Source: Exiguobacterium sp. KRL4
GTDB lineage: Bacteria; Bacillota; Bacilli; Exiguobacteriales; Exiguobacteriaceae
NCBI RefSeq assembly: GCF_001870785.1
Contig: NZ_MOLV01000006.1
Span: 1 to 59,802 of the forward strand
DNA length: 59,802 nt
Direction of reading: 5' to 3'
Positions 34,298-41,652 of this stretch are shown piece by piece (positions within the stretch are counted from its first letter, which is position 1; each line of letters begins with the position of its first letter). The notes under the pieces were generated by a model that made no database searches, was not told where the DNA came from, and worked only from the letters and a program-made list of their open reading frames with translations. The translations under genes and the position numbers were made by a program.

Positions 34298-34456
34298 TTA
34301 CATGCTGCGTAGTTCTTCGCTTTGCCAATTGGCCAGCGTTTCGAGCGAAGTTTCTTCGTCTTGATCCTCTACATGACCACCGTCGCAACAAGCACAACAT
34401 CGACAATCTTCCGGATCATGGCCGCATTCTTCGCAATAATCATCAAATTTAACCAT
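34298..34456 (-). CDS. Small Cys-rich protein
   Basis: 52 aa with seven Cys in residues 8-24 (YCEECGHDPEDCRCCACCDG) plus two His, then an acidic helix. ATG with GGAGGT upstream, overlapping the methylase-like gene by 8 bases. Likely binds one or two zinc ions; function unknown. Confidence 0.65.
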   Translation of the reverse strand: MVKFDDYCEECGHDPEDCRCCACCDGGHVEDQDEETSLETLANWQSEELRSM

Positions 34457-35270
34457 TTAGTACCTCCGAGAAATCGATTGGCGTATGACCGTCCCCACCT
34501 AGAGCAACCGGCCAAGCAGTACTCTCGATATGCGGGCCATAAATGACTTCATCCGTAAATTTAATCGCTAAATACTCTTCAACTTCTTTTGAATAAGGAA
34601 GGACATTGAGGGACGAGAACAACATATGGTCATCTTTGTCGTTTTGAATAAAGAACGCTGCTTTCGCTTCTCGAGAAAGAACGTCGCATTGGACGACGGT
34701 TGCATTCATACCTCGGATCATCAAATTGAATAGTAGGAAAGGTAGTGCTCGCTCGGATAGTTCTTCAACTGTGTAGTAATACATAGAAGGTTTGTATTCA
34801 AATGGTGAGTGTTGTATGCGGTGATTGTGCCATGCTGCAATCGTAAGACCGCCCGTACCTGCGCAAGGTTCATAATACATACCGTCTGATGGCGCCCCAG
34901 TAATATTCGCTAATAAATTAGATATCGATGTAGGCGTAAAATCTTGCTTCTTTTGCTTTCGATCAGCGTGTTCATCTTGAAAGTAGGCATGAAACCAATC
35001 TTTATCCATTTCATATCGAAATAGCTCGAGCATAGATCGAAATAATTCCTCACGCTTTTCACAATCAAACAGTATCTTCATTAGCGCATCCGGCGCCTTA
35101 TAACTTTCAGTAATATCAAGTAGCTCGTTTATCTGCTCCACGTTAGCTTCGATCTTTTGCGGAATGTATTTTGCTGCGGATTCAACAATTTCTTTGACCT
35201 TTTGAAGGCTTTCTTTCGAGTATCCCTCACCACTTGCCGCACCTGTTCGAGCTTGTTTAATCTTTTCCAA
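34449..35270 (-). CDS. N6-adenine methylase-like protein with altered catalytic motif
   Basis: About 273 aa if it starts at the TTG at 35270 (AAGG 8 bases upstream, one base after the previous stop); upstream in-frame starts at 35336 or 35378 would overlap that gene. HsdM-like fold: QDFTPTSISNLLANI, SAM motif I YYEPCAGTGGLTIAA, ELSERALPFLLFNLMIRGMN. Where motif IV (NPPY) is expected the sequence is FSSLNVLPYS. Phage relatives with the same change exist in my recollection. It may bind SAM or DNA without standard methylation. Confidence 0.75.
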   Translation of the reverse strand: MEKIKQARTGAASGEGYSKESLQKVKEIVESAAKYIPQKIEANVEQINELLDITESYKAPDALMKILFDCEKREELFRSMLELFRYEMDKDWFHAYFQDEHADRKQKKQDFTPTSISNLLANITGAPSDGMYYEPCAGTGGLTIAAWHNHRIQHSPFEYKPSMYYYTVEELSERALPFLLFNLMIRGMNATVVQCDVLSREAKAAFFIQNDKDDHMLFSSLNVLPYSKEVEEYLAIKFTDEVIYGPHIESTAWPVALGGDGHTPIDFSEVLNG

Positions 35271-35271
35271 A

Positions 35272-35697
35272 TTAACTACCTTCGCTTTCTGCGCTCCATT
35301 GCGCCAAACTCGATTCCAATACGTCACTGACCGCATAACCTTCGCCCCGTCGCGCCCATGATTCGTACACGGCCGCAATGTCGCGGAATGCCGCGTTTTC
35401 TACATCATCAACGGATTGTTGTCGAACTGCGGATATTTCACTGACCATTTCCTGCGAAAGATCCACCTCATAGCGCCAGTACAAAACCTCACGCTGCCTT
35501 TTCGTCAATTTCGCCATTTCCACGGCCGTAGCCATATCGATTAACAGGTCCACTGCGTCAAAATCGCCACCTTCGACGAGCTTGCGCAGCGCGTGAGTAT
35601 GCGAAAACAACTTTTTAACGCCATCCGGCGTATCTAATGCGTAAGTTTCCGCAAGCCGTCGTGATTTTGCGTGTAAATCCGCCTTAACTGCGCCCAT
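35272..35697 (-). CDS. Sigma-region-4-like (ArpU-type) transcription regulator
   Basis: 141 aa. LTKRQREVLYWRYEVDLSQE, then MVSEISAVRQQSVDDVENAA, a region-4-like helix-turn-helix as in ArpU/late regulators of Bacillota phages. It could activate the virion operon. ATG start; ends one base before the next gene. Confidence 0.7.
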   Translation of the reverse strand: MGAVKADLHAKSRRLAETYALDTPDGVKKLFSHTHALRKLVEGGDFDAVDLLIDMATAVEMAKLTKRQREVLYWRYEVDLSQEMVSEISAVRQQSVDDVENAAFRDIAAVYESWARRGEGYAVSDVLESSLAQWSAESEGS

Positions 35698-36486
35698 TCA
35701 TTCACGCTCCTTTGCACTTTCGTAATATTCGTGAGCCAAGCGCTCGATTAACGCATCCAATTGCGCGTGTAACTGATCAAGCGAAGTGCCCGTAACATTT
35801 ATCAGTAAGTGATCCGGAGCAAAATTAGCGTGGTGCTGCTCGGTCTCATGCGCCAAATGCGCCGGATTGTATGTTTCACCTAACGCCTCAATGCGCTCTT
35901 TCTGCGCTTCCGGACTACTAATCACGCGTACAATCGTAAATCCGTTCGCTTTACACCACTCGTATTCGTTAGGTTGACGCAGATCGTCGATCACTACGCT
36001 AACCTGGCGCTCTCGATTGGCGTTACCTGCGGTAAGTTGGAACACTTTCGCAGCTAGCGGTTTTACCCAAACGTCAGGATCGAATTGTCGCGCCAGTTGT
36101 CCGAGTTGTTGCAATTGAGCGCGAGGTTTTACGCCGGTTTCATTGACGCCCCATACGGTTTCGACGCAGTAGCGCAAGTGGTCGCCAAATGAGACCTTTT
36201 CGAAATCGTAAGTTTCCGCAAGGTAGCGCGCGGCTTCGGATTTGCCCGAGCGCATAGGTCCGATGAAGGCGATTTTTAGTGCTGGCGCCTTTGGTTCGTC
36301 GAGTTTTCGTAATTGTGTGATCTTATTGAGCGCTAAATCTGCCGGAAATAATTTTGAATGGAGTTTTGAATCCCAATAAAAAAACCAATTGTCGCCGGCG
36401 CTCAACAAAGTACCCGCCTCACTATCGCCACCAACGTACTTATCGCCATGCACTAACTTGCGCGGTGCTTTCGGAATAAACTTCAT
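35698..36486 (-). CDS. Deoxynucleoside monophosphate kinase
   Basis: 262 aa with an unusual N-terminal extension of about 70 residues. P-loop IGPMRSGKSEAARYLAE (about 74), then FEKVSFGDHLRYCV and VVIDDLRQPNEYEW as in phage dNMP kinases; DHLLINVTGTSLDQL near the end. Supplies dNTP precursors. Start overlaps the preceding TGA (ATGA). Confidence 0.8.
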   Translation of the reverse strand: MKFIPKAPRKLVHGDKYVGGDSEAGTLLSAGDNWFFYWDSKLHSKLFPADLALNKITQLRKLDEPKAPALKIAFIGPMRSGKSEAARYLAETYDFEKVSFGDHLRYCVETVWGVNETGVKPRAQLQQLGQLARQFDPDVWVKPLAAKVFQLTAGNANRERQVSVVIDDLRQPNEYEWCKANGFTIVRVISSPEAQKERIEALGETYNPAHLAHETEQHHANFAPDHLLINVTGTSLDQLHAQLDALIERLAHEYYESAKERE

Positions 36487-36665
36487 TGCGCATCCACTCC
36501 CTTTTCGTAGTCCTTCAGGTATTCGATCATTTCCGTAGCTTCCATATATCCGCTATGTTTCGTGATGCGCTAAATCCCGCCATATACCGTCTCAAGCTCG
36601 GCATACTCCGCCTCTGCTTCCGCCAACCGTGCTTCTGCGTATTCAAGCGCTTTTTGTTTACCCAT
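36483..36665 (-). pseudogene. Small gene interrupted by an in-frame TAG
   Basis: From the ATG at 36665 the frame reads 31 codons (helical, ALEYAEARLAEAEAEYAELE), then TAG at 36572-36570, then 28 more sense codons (RITKHSGY MEATEMIEYLKD ...) and TGA overlapping the next start. Either a 31-aa protein plus a separate 20-aa ORF starting MEATEMIEYL, or one 60-codon gene broken by, or read through, an amber codon. Confidence 0.5.
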
Positions 36666-37216
36666 TACGCTTCCACTCCTTCCTTAGCTTCTCCCCAAGC
36701 GATTTTTCCGATGTCTTGCATATCAAGCGGGATTGCTGCGTCGATTTCGAAAGATTGCGGACATACTTCTGCATCAGTAAAGTAAACATTTTTACCGATA
36801 TCAAGAGCACCAACCACTACCATTTCAGCGTGGTCAAATCCGATATAAGCCCAGCCGGCCGTTGTCTCATACTTCGCAACCCATTCGCCTGGTCGCGCAA
36901 GCATCTCTTTACGAGCCTCAAATGGCGGTGCGACGTACCAGTCGTCATCTTCGGGATCTAAGATCGCATTAAGCGAAAGACTCGCCCTTGCAAACTCGTT
37001 ATCAATATCACAATCTCGATAGGATAAGACGCCATCAATGAGCTTCCAAGATTCTGCCGAATCCGCAGCATATATTTCCTCACCCGCCAACAAGCGCTCT
37101 AACGCCTCTCGACCGGTAATTTGCGTATAATTTCGCTTGATTTCTTCGCTGCTTACTCGTTTGCTATCTTCGATGCGTACTCGTTCAATTGATTGCTTTA
37201 CACCATTTGTTTGCAT
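36665..37216 (-). CDS. Hypothetical protein
   Basis: 183 aa from the ATG at 37216 (GGAGGT upstream). N-terminal ITGREALERLLAGEEIYAAD, central SWKLIDGVLSYRDCDID and WYVAPPFEARKEMLARPGEW: a pattern seen in phage proteins that carry a short regulatory-type fold, but no function is known. Acidic. Confidence 0.65.
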   Translation of the reverse strand: MQTNGVKQSIERVRIEDSKRVSSEEIKRNYTQITGREALERLLAGEEIYAADSAESWKLIDGVLSYRDCDIDNEFARASLSLNAILDPEDDDWYVAPPFEARKEMLARPGEWVAKYETTAGWAYIGFDHAEMVVVGALDIGKNVYFTDAEVCPQSFEIDAAIPLDMQDIGKIAWGEAKEGVEA

Positions 37217-37311
37217 AATTACGTTACCTCCGTGGTATAGTCTAATTAAATACGCGCACATACGTTCTATTTCGAGCCGTGCGTTTCCTAAAGAAAGGAG
37301 CGTGATTACTT

Positions 37312-37575
37312 ATGAGACTCGCTAAATTCGGTTTCACTAGCGCCGAACTACCGACACCTGCGATCATTCACTATTGGGACGGTGACGGCGAAATCATTAA
37401 AGCATTTGTCGTCATCACCGCAGCCACTAGCGCCGAAATTTCGTTCAAGACGTTCGGGTTACCGCCGATGCGATTTAATCCGGACCGTGCGAGCTATTGG
37501 TCGCGTGTGATTCCGCAAGATGCGTTGATTACCGCAAGACGACCGGGCACTGACGAAACCCTCAGTGACGAATGA
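37312..37575 (+). CDS. Hypothetical plus-strand protein
   Basis: 87 aa, beta-rich (LAKFGFTSAELPTPAIIHYW, IIKAFVVITAATSAEISFK). AAAGGAG 10 bases before the ATG; a possible promoter TTACCT-17-TAAATA precedes it. It is the only gene in 37262-37561 and overlaps the convergent neighbour by 14 bases at the 3' ends. Confidence 0.6.
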   Translation: MRLAKFGFTSAELPTPAIIHYWDGDGEIIKAFVVITAATSAEISFKTFGLPPMRFNPDRASYWSRVIPQDALITARRPGTDETLSDE

Positions 37576-38401
37576 TGCGTGAGACTTCGAGGTCGGGCGC
37601 AGTGTGGCGAGCTGAATCGTTGATTAGCGTTGTAGCATACGGTGTATCCCAATCGACTTTTCCAGCGCCTTTATAGCCCGGAGCAATCCCGCCAACACGA
37701 TAAGGCATTTGGTTGTCGATAGATTCCGTAAGTTCATAAAAATTACCCGTCAGGTTACCGCGAACCACGTCACCCACCGCCAAGTCGTCGCGATCTCGCG
37801 CTTCAACCGTAAAATATTCGACCGGCACTTCTAATCCGAGGGCGCGTCGTAATGCGATAGCCTTGCCGATATGTTCATTGAACACGTCGCCAGGTGCGCA
37901 TTTGGCGCGTCCTTGTGTTGCGTATGCTTTTTCTTTGGCAGTTACGGACGTGGTAGTCTCTAAATATAATTTCGCGATAACCGTTCTTTTGTCTGTGTTG
38001 ATAAAGAAGTCTACTCGGTCGCTACTTCCGCCGATTACGAAATCGACGACATCTCCCACATGTTGTACAACTGCGTCTTCTTTGCTATCAAGTCCGTAAT
38101 ACCCGCGACTCAACAAATCTTCGACATCGCTAATCGCCTGCTGAATCACGCCGTCTCGCGCAGGTTTCGGTGCAGGAACGGGGATAGCTGGCGTAACCGT
38201 TTCACCTGCGAAAAGTTGCGCAACAATTGATTTTGCGTCTCCTTTGTCTGTTACCGTGATTCCGGCAACTTGACCCATTGTTACCGACTTTGCAGTAACT
38301 TCGGCCGTAGTATCTGACGCTTTAAATCCGAGATGTGTAAGTGTCGCCAAAACTTCGCTAACTGAACCGGTGATTGTCGTACCATTCATAATAATTCGCA
38401 T
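37562..38401 (-). CDS. Hypothetical protein
   Basis: 279 aa from the ATG at 38401 (GGAGGTT upstream). N-terminal MNGTTITGSVSEVLATLTHL, a linker rich in Pro/Ala (about 75-85), and a C-terminal part with VDFFINTDKRTVIAKLYLET and KAYATQGRAKCAPGDVFNEH, as in a phage family of unknown role that often sits in early regions. The unit starts from the phage promoter motif at 38443-38475. Confidence 0.65.
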   Translation of the reverse strand: MRIIMNGTTITGSVSEVLATLTHLGFKASDTTAEVTAKSVTMGQVAGITVTDKGDAKSIVAQLFAGETVTPAIPVPAPKPARDGVIQQAISDVEDLLSRGYYGLDSKEDAVVQHVGDVVDFVIGGSSDRVDFFINTDKRTVIAKLYLETTTSVTAKEKAYATQGRAKCAPGDVFNEHIGKAIALRRALGLEVPVEYFTVEARDRDDLAVGDVVRGNLTGNFYELTESIDNQMPYRVGGIAPGYKGAGKVDWDTPYATTLINDSARHTAPDLEVSRIIRH

Positions 38402-38442
38402 GTTTGCGTAACCTCCGTGGTTTGAGTTATTTGTTGCTTCAT

Positions 38443-38475
38443 ATATAATCCGCAAGAAAACAAGGATGTGGTCAG
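38443..38475 (-). promoter_or_regulatory. Phage-type promoter motif, copy B
   Basis: Minus strand CTGACC, 21 bases, TTATAT, with core TTTCTTGCGGATTATA, about 40 bases before the 38401 start. Spacing identical to copies A and C. Confidence 0.6.
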
Positions 38476-38493
38476 TTGAGCAAAAAATAAAAT

Positions 38494-38516
38494 AAAAAAG
38501 ACGCCATCACGGCGCC
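38494..38516 (-). terminator. Intrinsic terminator of the RuvC/membrane protein operon
   Basis: Minus strand GGCGCC, GTGAT loop, GGCGTC, T6; directly behind the 38528-38764 gene and upstream of promoter copy B. Confidence 0.85.
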
Positions 38517-38527
38517 TCTCTTCGCTA

Positions 38528-38764
38528 TTAACCGACCTCATCCGAAATAATCCGCCATAACCGCTTCATAACGCTAATCCGGTGTAATACGAGTAAGGCG
38601 ACATATGCGCTCACCCAAATCACCCAAAATGCGATAGCAGTCGGAAACAATCCGACCAACAACGCAACCACGACCGCAATTACTGCGATTTTGATATTTG
38701 CGATCCACAATCCGATTACTGTTCCGAAGGCTGCCGCTGCTTGCTTATCGTCAATCTTTGCCAT
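38528..38764 (-). CDS. Small membrane protein
   Basis: 78 aa with two hydrophobic helices (IANIKIAVIAVVVALLVGLF and AFWVIWVSAYVALLVL) and a basic C-terminal end. Unknown role; last gene of its operon. TAATG overlap with the upstream gene. Confidence 0.65.
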   Translation of the reverse strand: MAKIDDKQAAAAFGTVIGLWIANIKIAVIAVVVALLVGLFPTAIAFWVIWVSAYVALLVLHRISVMKRLWRIISDEVG

Positions 38765-38895
38765 TACGCCCCACGCCCTTTTCGTTTATTTTCCCGTCGC
38801 TTATCGATAATTGCGTCTAGCTTGTTAAACGCCAGCACCGATAACCTACTCATCCCGAAGTAAATCCGCAAACATGCGTAATCAAAACGGTTCAT
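38764..38895 (-). CDS. Small basic protein
   Basis: 43 aa, MNRFDYACLRIYFGMSRLSV at the N-terminus and a Lys/Arg-rich tail (DKRRENKRKGRG). Start overlaps the RuvC-like stop as ATGA, stop overlaps the next start as TAATG, so it fits the operon exactly. Possible nucleic acid binding. Confidence 0.6.
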   Translation of the reverse strand: MNRFDYACLRIYFGMSRLSVLAFNKLDAIIDKRRENKRKGRGA

Positions 38896-39425
38896 GGCGT
38901 CACCTCTTCCGCGGTAACCCACCCTTGCTGGACAGCTAACGCGATACCAATCGCCACTGCGTCACTTTCGTCATCCCGCGCAAACTCTCCGTCGTAACCG
39001 GTCCATTTGCGAACGGCTTCTTCCACTTCCGATTTCTCGGCGCGACCCTTACCGACGCATAACTTTTTAACGGTAGACTGCGGAATCGGCTTTTCGGTAA
39101 TCGTGAGATCAATTACGTTCATGGCGCGATCAATCGCATTATGTGCGCTGAATATCGTATAACTCGTATGTGCGATTTTCCCCTGGAAGCCCTCTTTAAC
39201 GATGGCATCGTAAGGCCCGTAAGCCCGTGCAAATAACTGCGCCCAGGCTTCAATATGTTGCGTACGACGCGCAATGACTTCGCTACTGTCCGTTCTAACG
39301 TGAGATTTAGCGACGACGTACGCCTTATTACGTTTGGTATCGATATCGACTACTGCGGCACCCGGCGAGGACAAACTAATGTCCCACGCCAATATCCGCT
39401 TCATGTCCGCTTTGATGCGCCCCAT
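38892..39425 (-). CDS. RuvC-like Holliday junction resolvase
   Basis: 177 aa. RNase H-fold acidic residues: Asp in ILAWDISLSSPGAAVVD (about 15), Glu in IVKEGFQGK, and Asp pair in ARDDESDAVAIGIAL (about 151-155). PIPQSTVKKLCVGKGRAEKS resembles the RuvC signature. Resolves branched replication intermediates before packaging. ATG with GAGGTGAGG upstream. Confidence 0.85.
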   Translation of the reverse strand: MGRIKADMKRILAWDISLSSPGAAVVDIDTKRNKAYVVAKSHVRTDSSEVIARRTQHIEAWAQLFARAYGPYDAIVKEGFQGKIAHTSYTIFSAHNAIDRAMNVIDLTITEKPIPQSTVKKLCVGKGRAEKSEVEEAVRKWTGYDGEFARDDESDAVAIGIALAVQQGWVTAEEVTP

Positions 39426-39874
39426 TACGCCTCACCTCGTTTTTCGTAAGGTTTAGCAAGGTGTGAGTAATACGAAATATGTGGGCGTAGTTGATCAGCA
39501 AGTCGTTTTTTAGCCCAACGTGGAATGACGATCGTCGACGAAATTCTATCGCCTACTTGTAGCGTGACTTTCGAAAGACTTTTATCGTCTAAACACCCTA
39601 AAAGTTGTCTAGCGTCTTCGAAATCTGCCGCAAGCCAGTGTGTACGGCGCTTTTTTCGGGTATCAATGTTGATCTTAAATGTATCCGGAAATCTCACAAA
39701 GTACTTGTTACCGACTTCATCGAAGAATGTTTGCGAAACATATTGGATATCGACGCTTGCATCTCGGTGGAATAGCGTCTTAATCTCTTTAAACACTTTC
39801 CTCGGTAATCCGATCAACAAAAACCAAGCCAGTACGTTAATCGAACCCCACGTTTCACCTGCGAATTTCCTCAT
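39425..39874 (-). CDS. Hypothetical protein
   Basis: 149 aa. A hydrophobic stretch near the N-terminus (INVLAWFLLIGL) may be a membrane anchor; the rest is soluble with SQTFFDEVGNKYFVRFPDTF and many basic residues. Overlaps the nuclease gene upstream by 4 bases. Confidence 0.6.
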   Translation of the reverse strand: MRKFAGETWGSINVLAWFLLIGLPRKVFKEIKTLFHRDASVDIQYVSQTFFDEVGNKYFVRFPDTFKINIDTRKKRRTHWLAADFEDARQLLGCLDDKSLSKVTLQVGDRISSTIVIPRWAKKRLADQLRPHISYYSHLAKPYEKRGEA

Positions 39875-40941
39875 TCCGCAGCACCGCTTTCCCCGTGAAT
39901 TTTTTCGTATAACTCCGCAATCTCGTCGTATGCTTCTAGGACTGATCGCTTCTTGTATTCCGGAAGACGAGATTTCCGCATAGCCTGCGCCTGTTGTTCG
40001 AGCGCATTTACGTCATCGAGCGTCAGTTTTCGCACGATTGCGTGCTTATACGAGTTGAACGTCCAGTTGTCTAAATCGACGGTCGGCGCCTGCTTTGCTT
40101 TGGCTAGCGCGACAATTCGGGCAAATCGGGATAGCTCGGCTTCGCGCATTTCTTCGGTAATGTAGATACCGAAAGTACGGAAATCCGGATAGGCTGCGAC
40201 ATCTTCAGGCGTCATGTTCCACGACTTTTTCGAAAGGTTGACGTAAGCAAGTACGAAATAATCGATGCCGTACATGATCGAATAAACGACGCATTGACGA
40301 ACGTGCTTATCTTCCGGACCCTGCATACCGCGACTGTTCGTTTTGGCGTTGGTCGTTTGCTTCGTCTTGATTTCGAGGCCCACGCGGATTTCGTCGCCGT
40401 CGGGCGTAGTATGGCGCAGGATTCCGTCAGTAGTCCCAACTAGCGAAAATGCCTGACCATCGTGATCTCCGATAGCTTGCGTAAACACGAAGTCCTCAAA
40501 CGCAGGATATCCGTCAGTAGTGCGTTCGACTACGAAGTCCGGCGCGACACCCGTAAACTTCTCGAAATGGCGTTCAGAAAGCAATAAGTCACGCTGCAAC
40601 CAATCGCCGATTGCGGTTCCTTGCGAAGTCCAGCGCCGTTGATGCGGTGGCGTTTGTTCTGCCGGATCCTTCTTCGACTTAACCGCACGTTCGTATAGTT
40701 CGCGATCAGACGCACCGGCGCTAGATGGCGCAAAGCTCGGAATATCCCAGCGCATGCCTTTCATCTTGTTAACGCGCTTTGCCTTCGCATAACTTTCGTG
40801 AAGCCACGCATCTAACTCATCGTCGTAGGGTTCTCGAAAACTATGCCAAGTGTTAATGAATTGCGCGAACCGGTCGCCGATCTGCGCTGCCGTTTCGTGA
40901 TGAATATCCGATGTAATTGCCGTTAAATTTCGATTGATCAA
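39871..40941 (-). CDS. PD-(D/E)XK nuclease, exonuclease-like
   Basis: 356 aa. Catalytic core: Asp in LVGTTDGILRH, EIK in VGLEIKTKQTT (about 190), then RQCVVYSIMYGIDYFVLAYV typical of RecB-type nucleases. N-terminal GTAIGDWLQRDLLLSERHFE fits phage exonucleases. Probably a recombination nuclease near the polymerase. TTG start after GGAAGTGG. Confidence 0.75.
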   Translation of the reverse strand: MINRNLTAITSDIHHETAAQIGDRFAQFINTWHSFREPYDDELDAWLHESYAKAKRVNKMKGMRWDIPSFAPSSAGASDRELYERAVKSKKDPAEQTPPHQRRWTSQGTAIGDWLQRDLLLSERHFEKFTGVAPDFVVERTTDGYPAFEDFVFTQAIGDHDGQAFSLVGTTDGILRHTTPDGDEIRVGLEIKTKQTTNAKTNSRGMQGPEDKHVRQCVVYSIMYGIDYFVLAYVNLSKKSWNMTPEDVAAYPDFRTFGIYITEEMREAELSRFARIVALAKAKQAPTVDLDNWTFNSYKHAIVRKLTLDDVNALEQQAQAMRKSRLPEYKKRSVLEAYDEIAELYEKIHGESGAAE

Positions 40942-40965
40942 TCGACCACTTCCGTTTCTTTTAGT

Positions 40966-41100
40966 TTAGTATTGCGTCCAATAATCGGGATCGTACGCCT
41001 CAATACGCATGTACTCACGCCGAATCTCGCGAAGGCGCCAAGCCGTCGGCCAGTAACAGATAGCGCCGAATGCGATTAAGGTGGCAACCGCGGCCGTCAT
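40966..41100 (-). CDS. Small membrane protein
   Basis: 44 aa: MTAAVATLIAFGAICYWPTA is hydrophobic, followed by a charged tail. ATGA overlap with the upstream small gene. Confidence 0.55.
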   Translation of the reverse strand: MTAAVATLIAFGAICYWPTAWRLREIRREYMRIEAYDPDYWTQY

Positions 41101-41192
41101 TTAGCGCGTCTCCGGCGAATTGCTTCGACAGTTACGTCAATGGCGATATACGTCAGTACGAATGAAATGAACCCACTCATCGCTATCATCAT
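41097..41192 (-). CDS. Tiny membrane protein
   Basis: 31 aa, MMIAMSGFISFVLTYIAIDV as one membrane helix and an RRRRAK end (inside-positive). CAGGTG upstream; overlaps the glutaredoxin-like stop. Confidence 0.5.
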   Translation of the reverse strand: MMIAMSGFISFVLTYIAIDVTVEAIRRRRAK

Positions 41193-41422
41193 TTCGCACC
41201 TGCTAACGACCGGACGTACGCAATACAGCGCTCGCCTCCGATAATCTTCTGACCGTGATGCACGATGACTGGCACCGACATAATTCCGTATTGTGCGGCT
41301 GCTGACGGGGTTTCTTCGACGTCCATCGCAATGTGTTCGATGTTTGCCGCAGTTAGCGCTTGATCGAGTTCGGCGCAAGGGGCGCACCCTCTTCGACCGA
41401 ATTTAATTAGTTTCGTATTCAC
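41189..41422 (-). CDS. Glutaredoxin/NrdH-like redox protein
   Basis: 77 aa. Active site GCAPCAELDQAL (CxxC), cis-proline loop SVPVIVHHGQKIIGG. Length and motifs fit NrdH/thioredoxin-like electron donors for ribonucleotide reductase, although no reductase is encoded here, so it may serve the host enzyme. Confidence 0.85.
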   Translation of the reverse strand: MNTKLIKFGRRGCAPCAELDQALTAANIEHIAMDVEETPSAAAQYGIMSVPVIVHHGQKIIGGERCIAYVRSLAGAK

Positions 41423-41652
41423 TTGCGGTCAACTCCTTTTTTAGTAAAGAATGGTTCGATGATAAACAAAAAAATAATTACCGCTATGAGGTATATCAAT
41501 AAGTGTGCTGCGACGACTACCGAAAATAAGAGCAGTGCAAGTGCAGCAGATTCCGGTAAATTGAAGGCTACTAACAATAGCCCGCATACAATTAGCCAAG
41601 AGCCTAATGGCGTTGCAGCACAGATTTTTAACCGTTCGATGAATAATTTCAT
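41419..41652 (-). CDS. Membrane protein
   Basis: 77 aa from the ATG at 41652 (AAAGGA upstream). Two or three hydrophobic stretches (GSWLIVCGLLLVAFNL, ALALLLFSVVVAAHLLIYLI) and a KKGVDRK end. Function unknown. Confidence 0.6.
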   Translation of the reverse strand: MKLFIERLKICAATPLGSWLIVCGLLLVAFNLPESAALALLLFSVVVAAHLLIYLIAVIIFLFIIEPFFTKKGVDRK

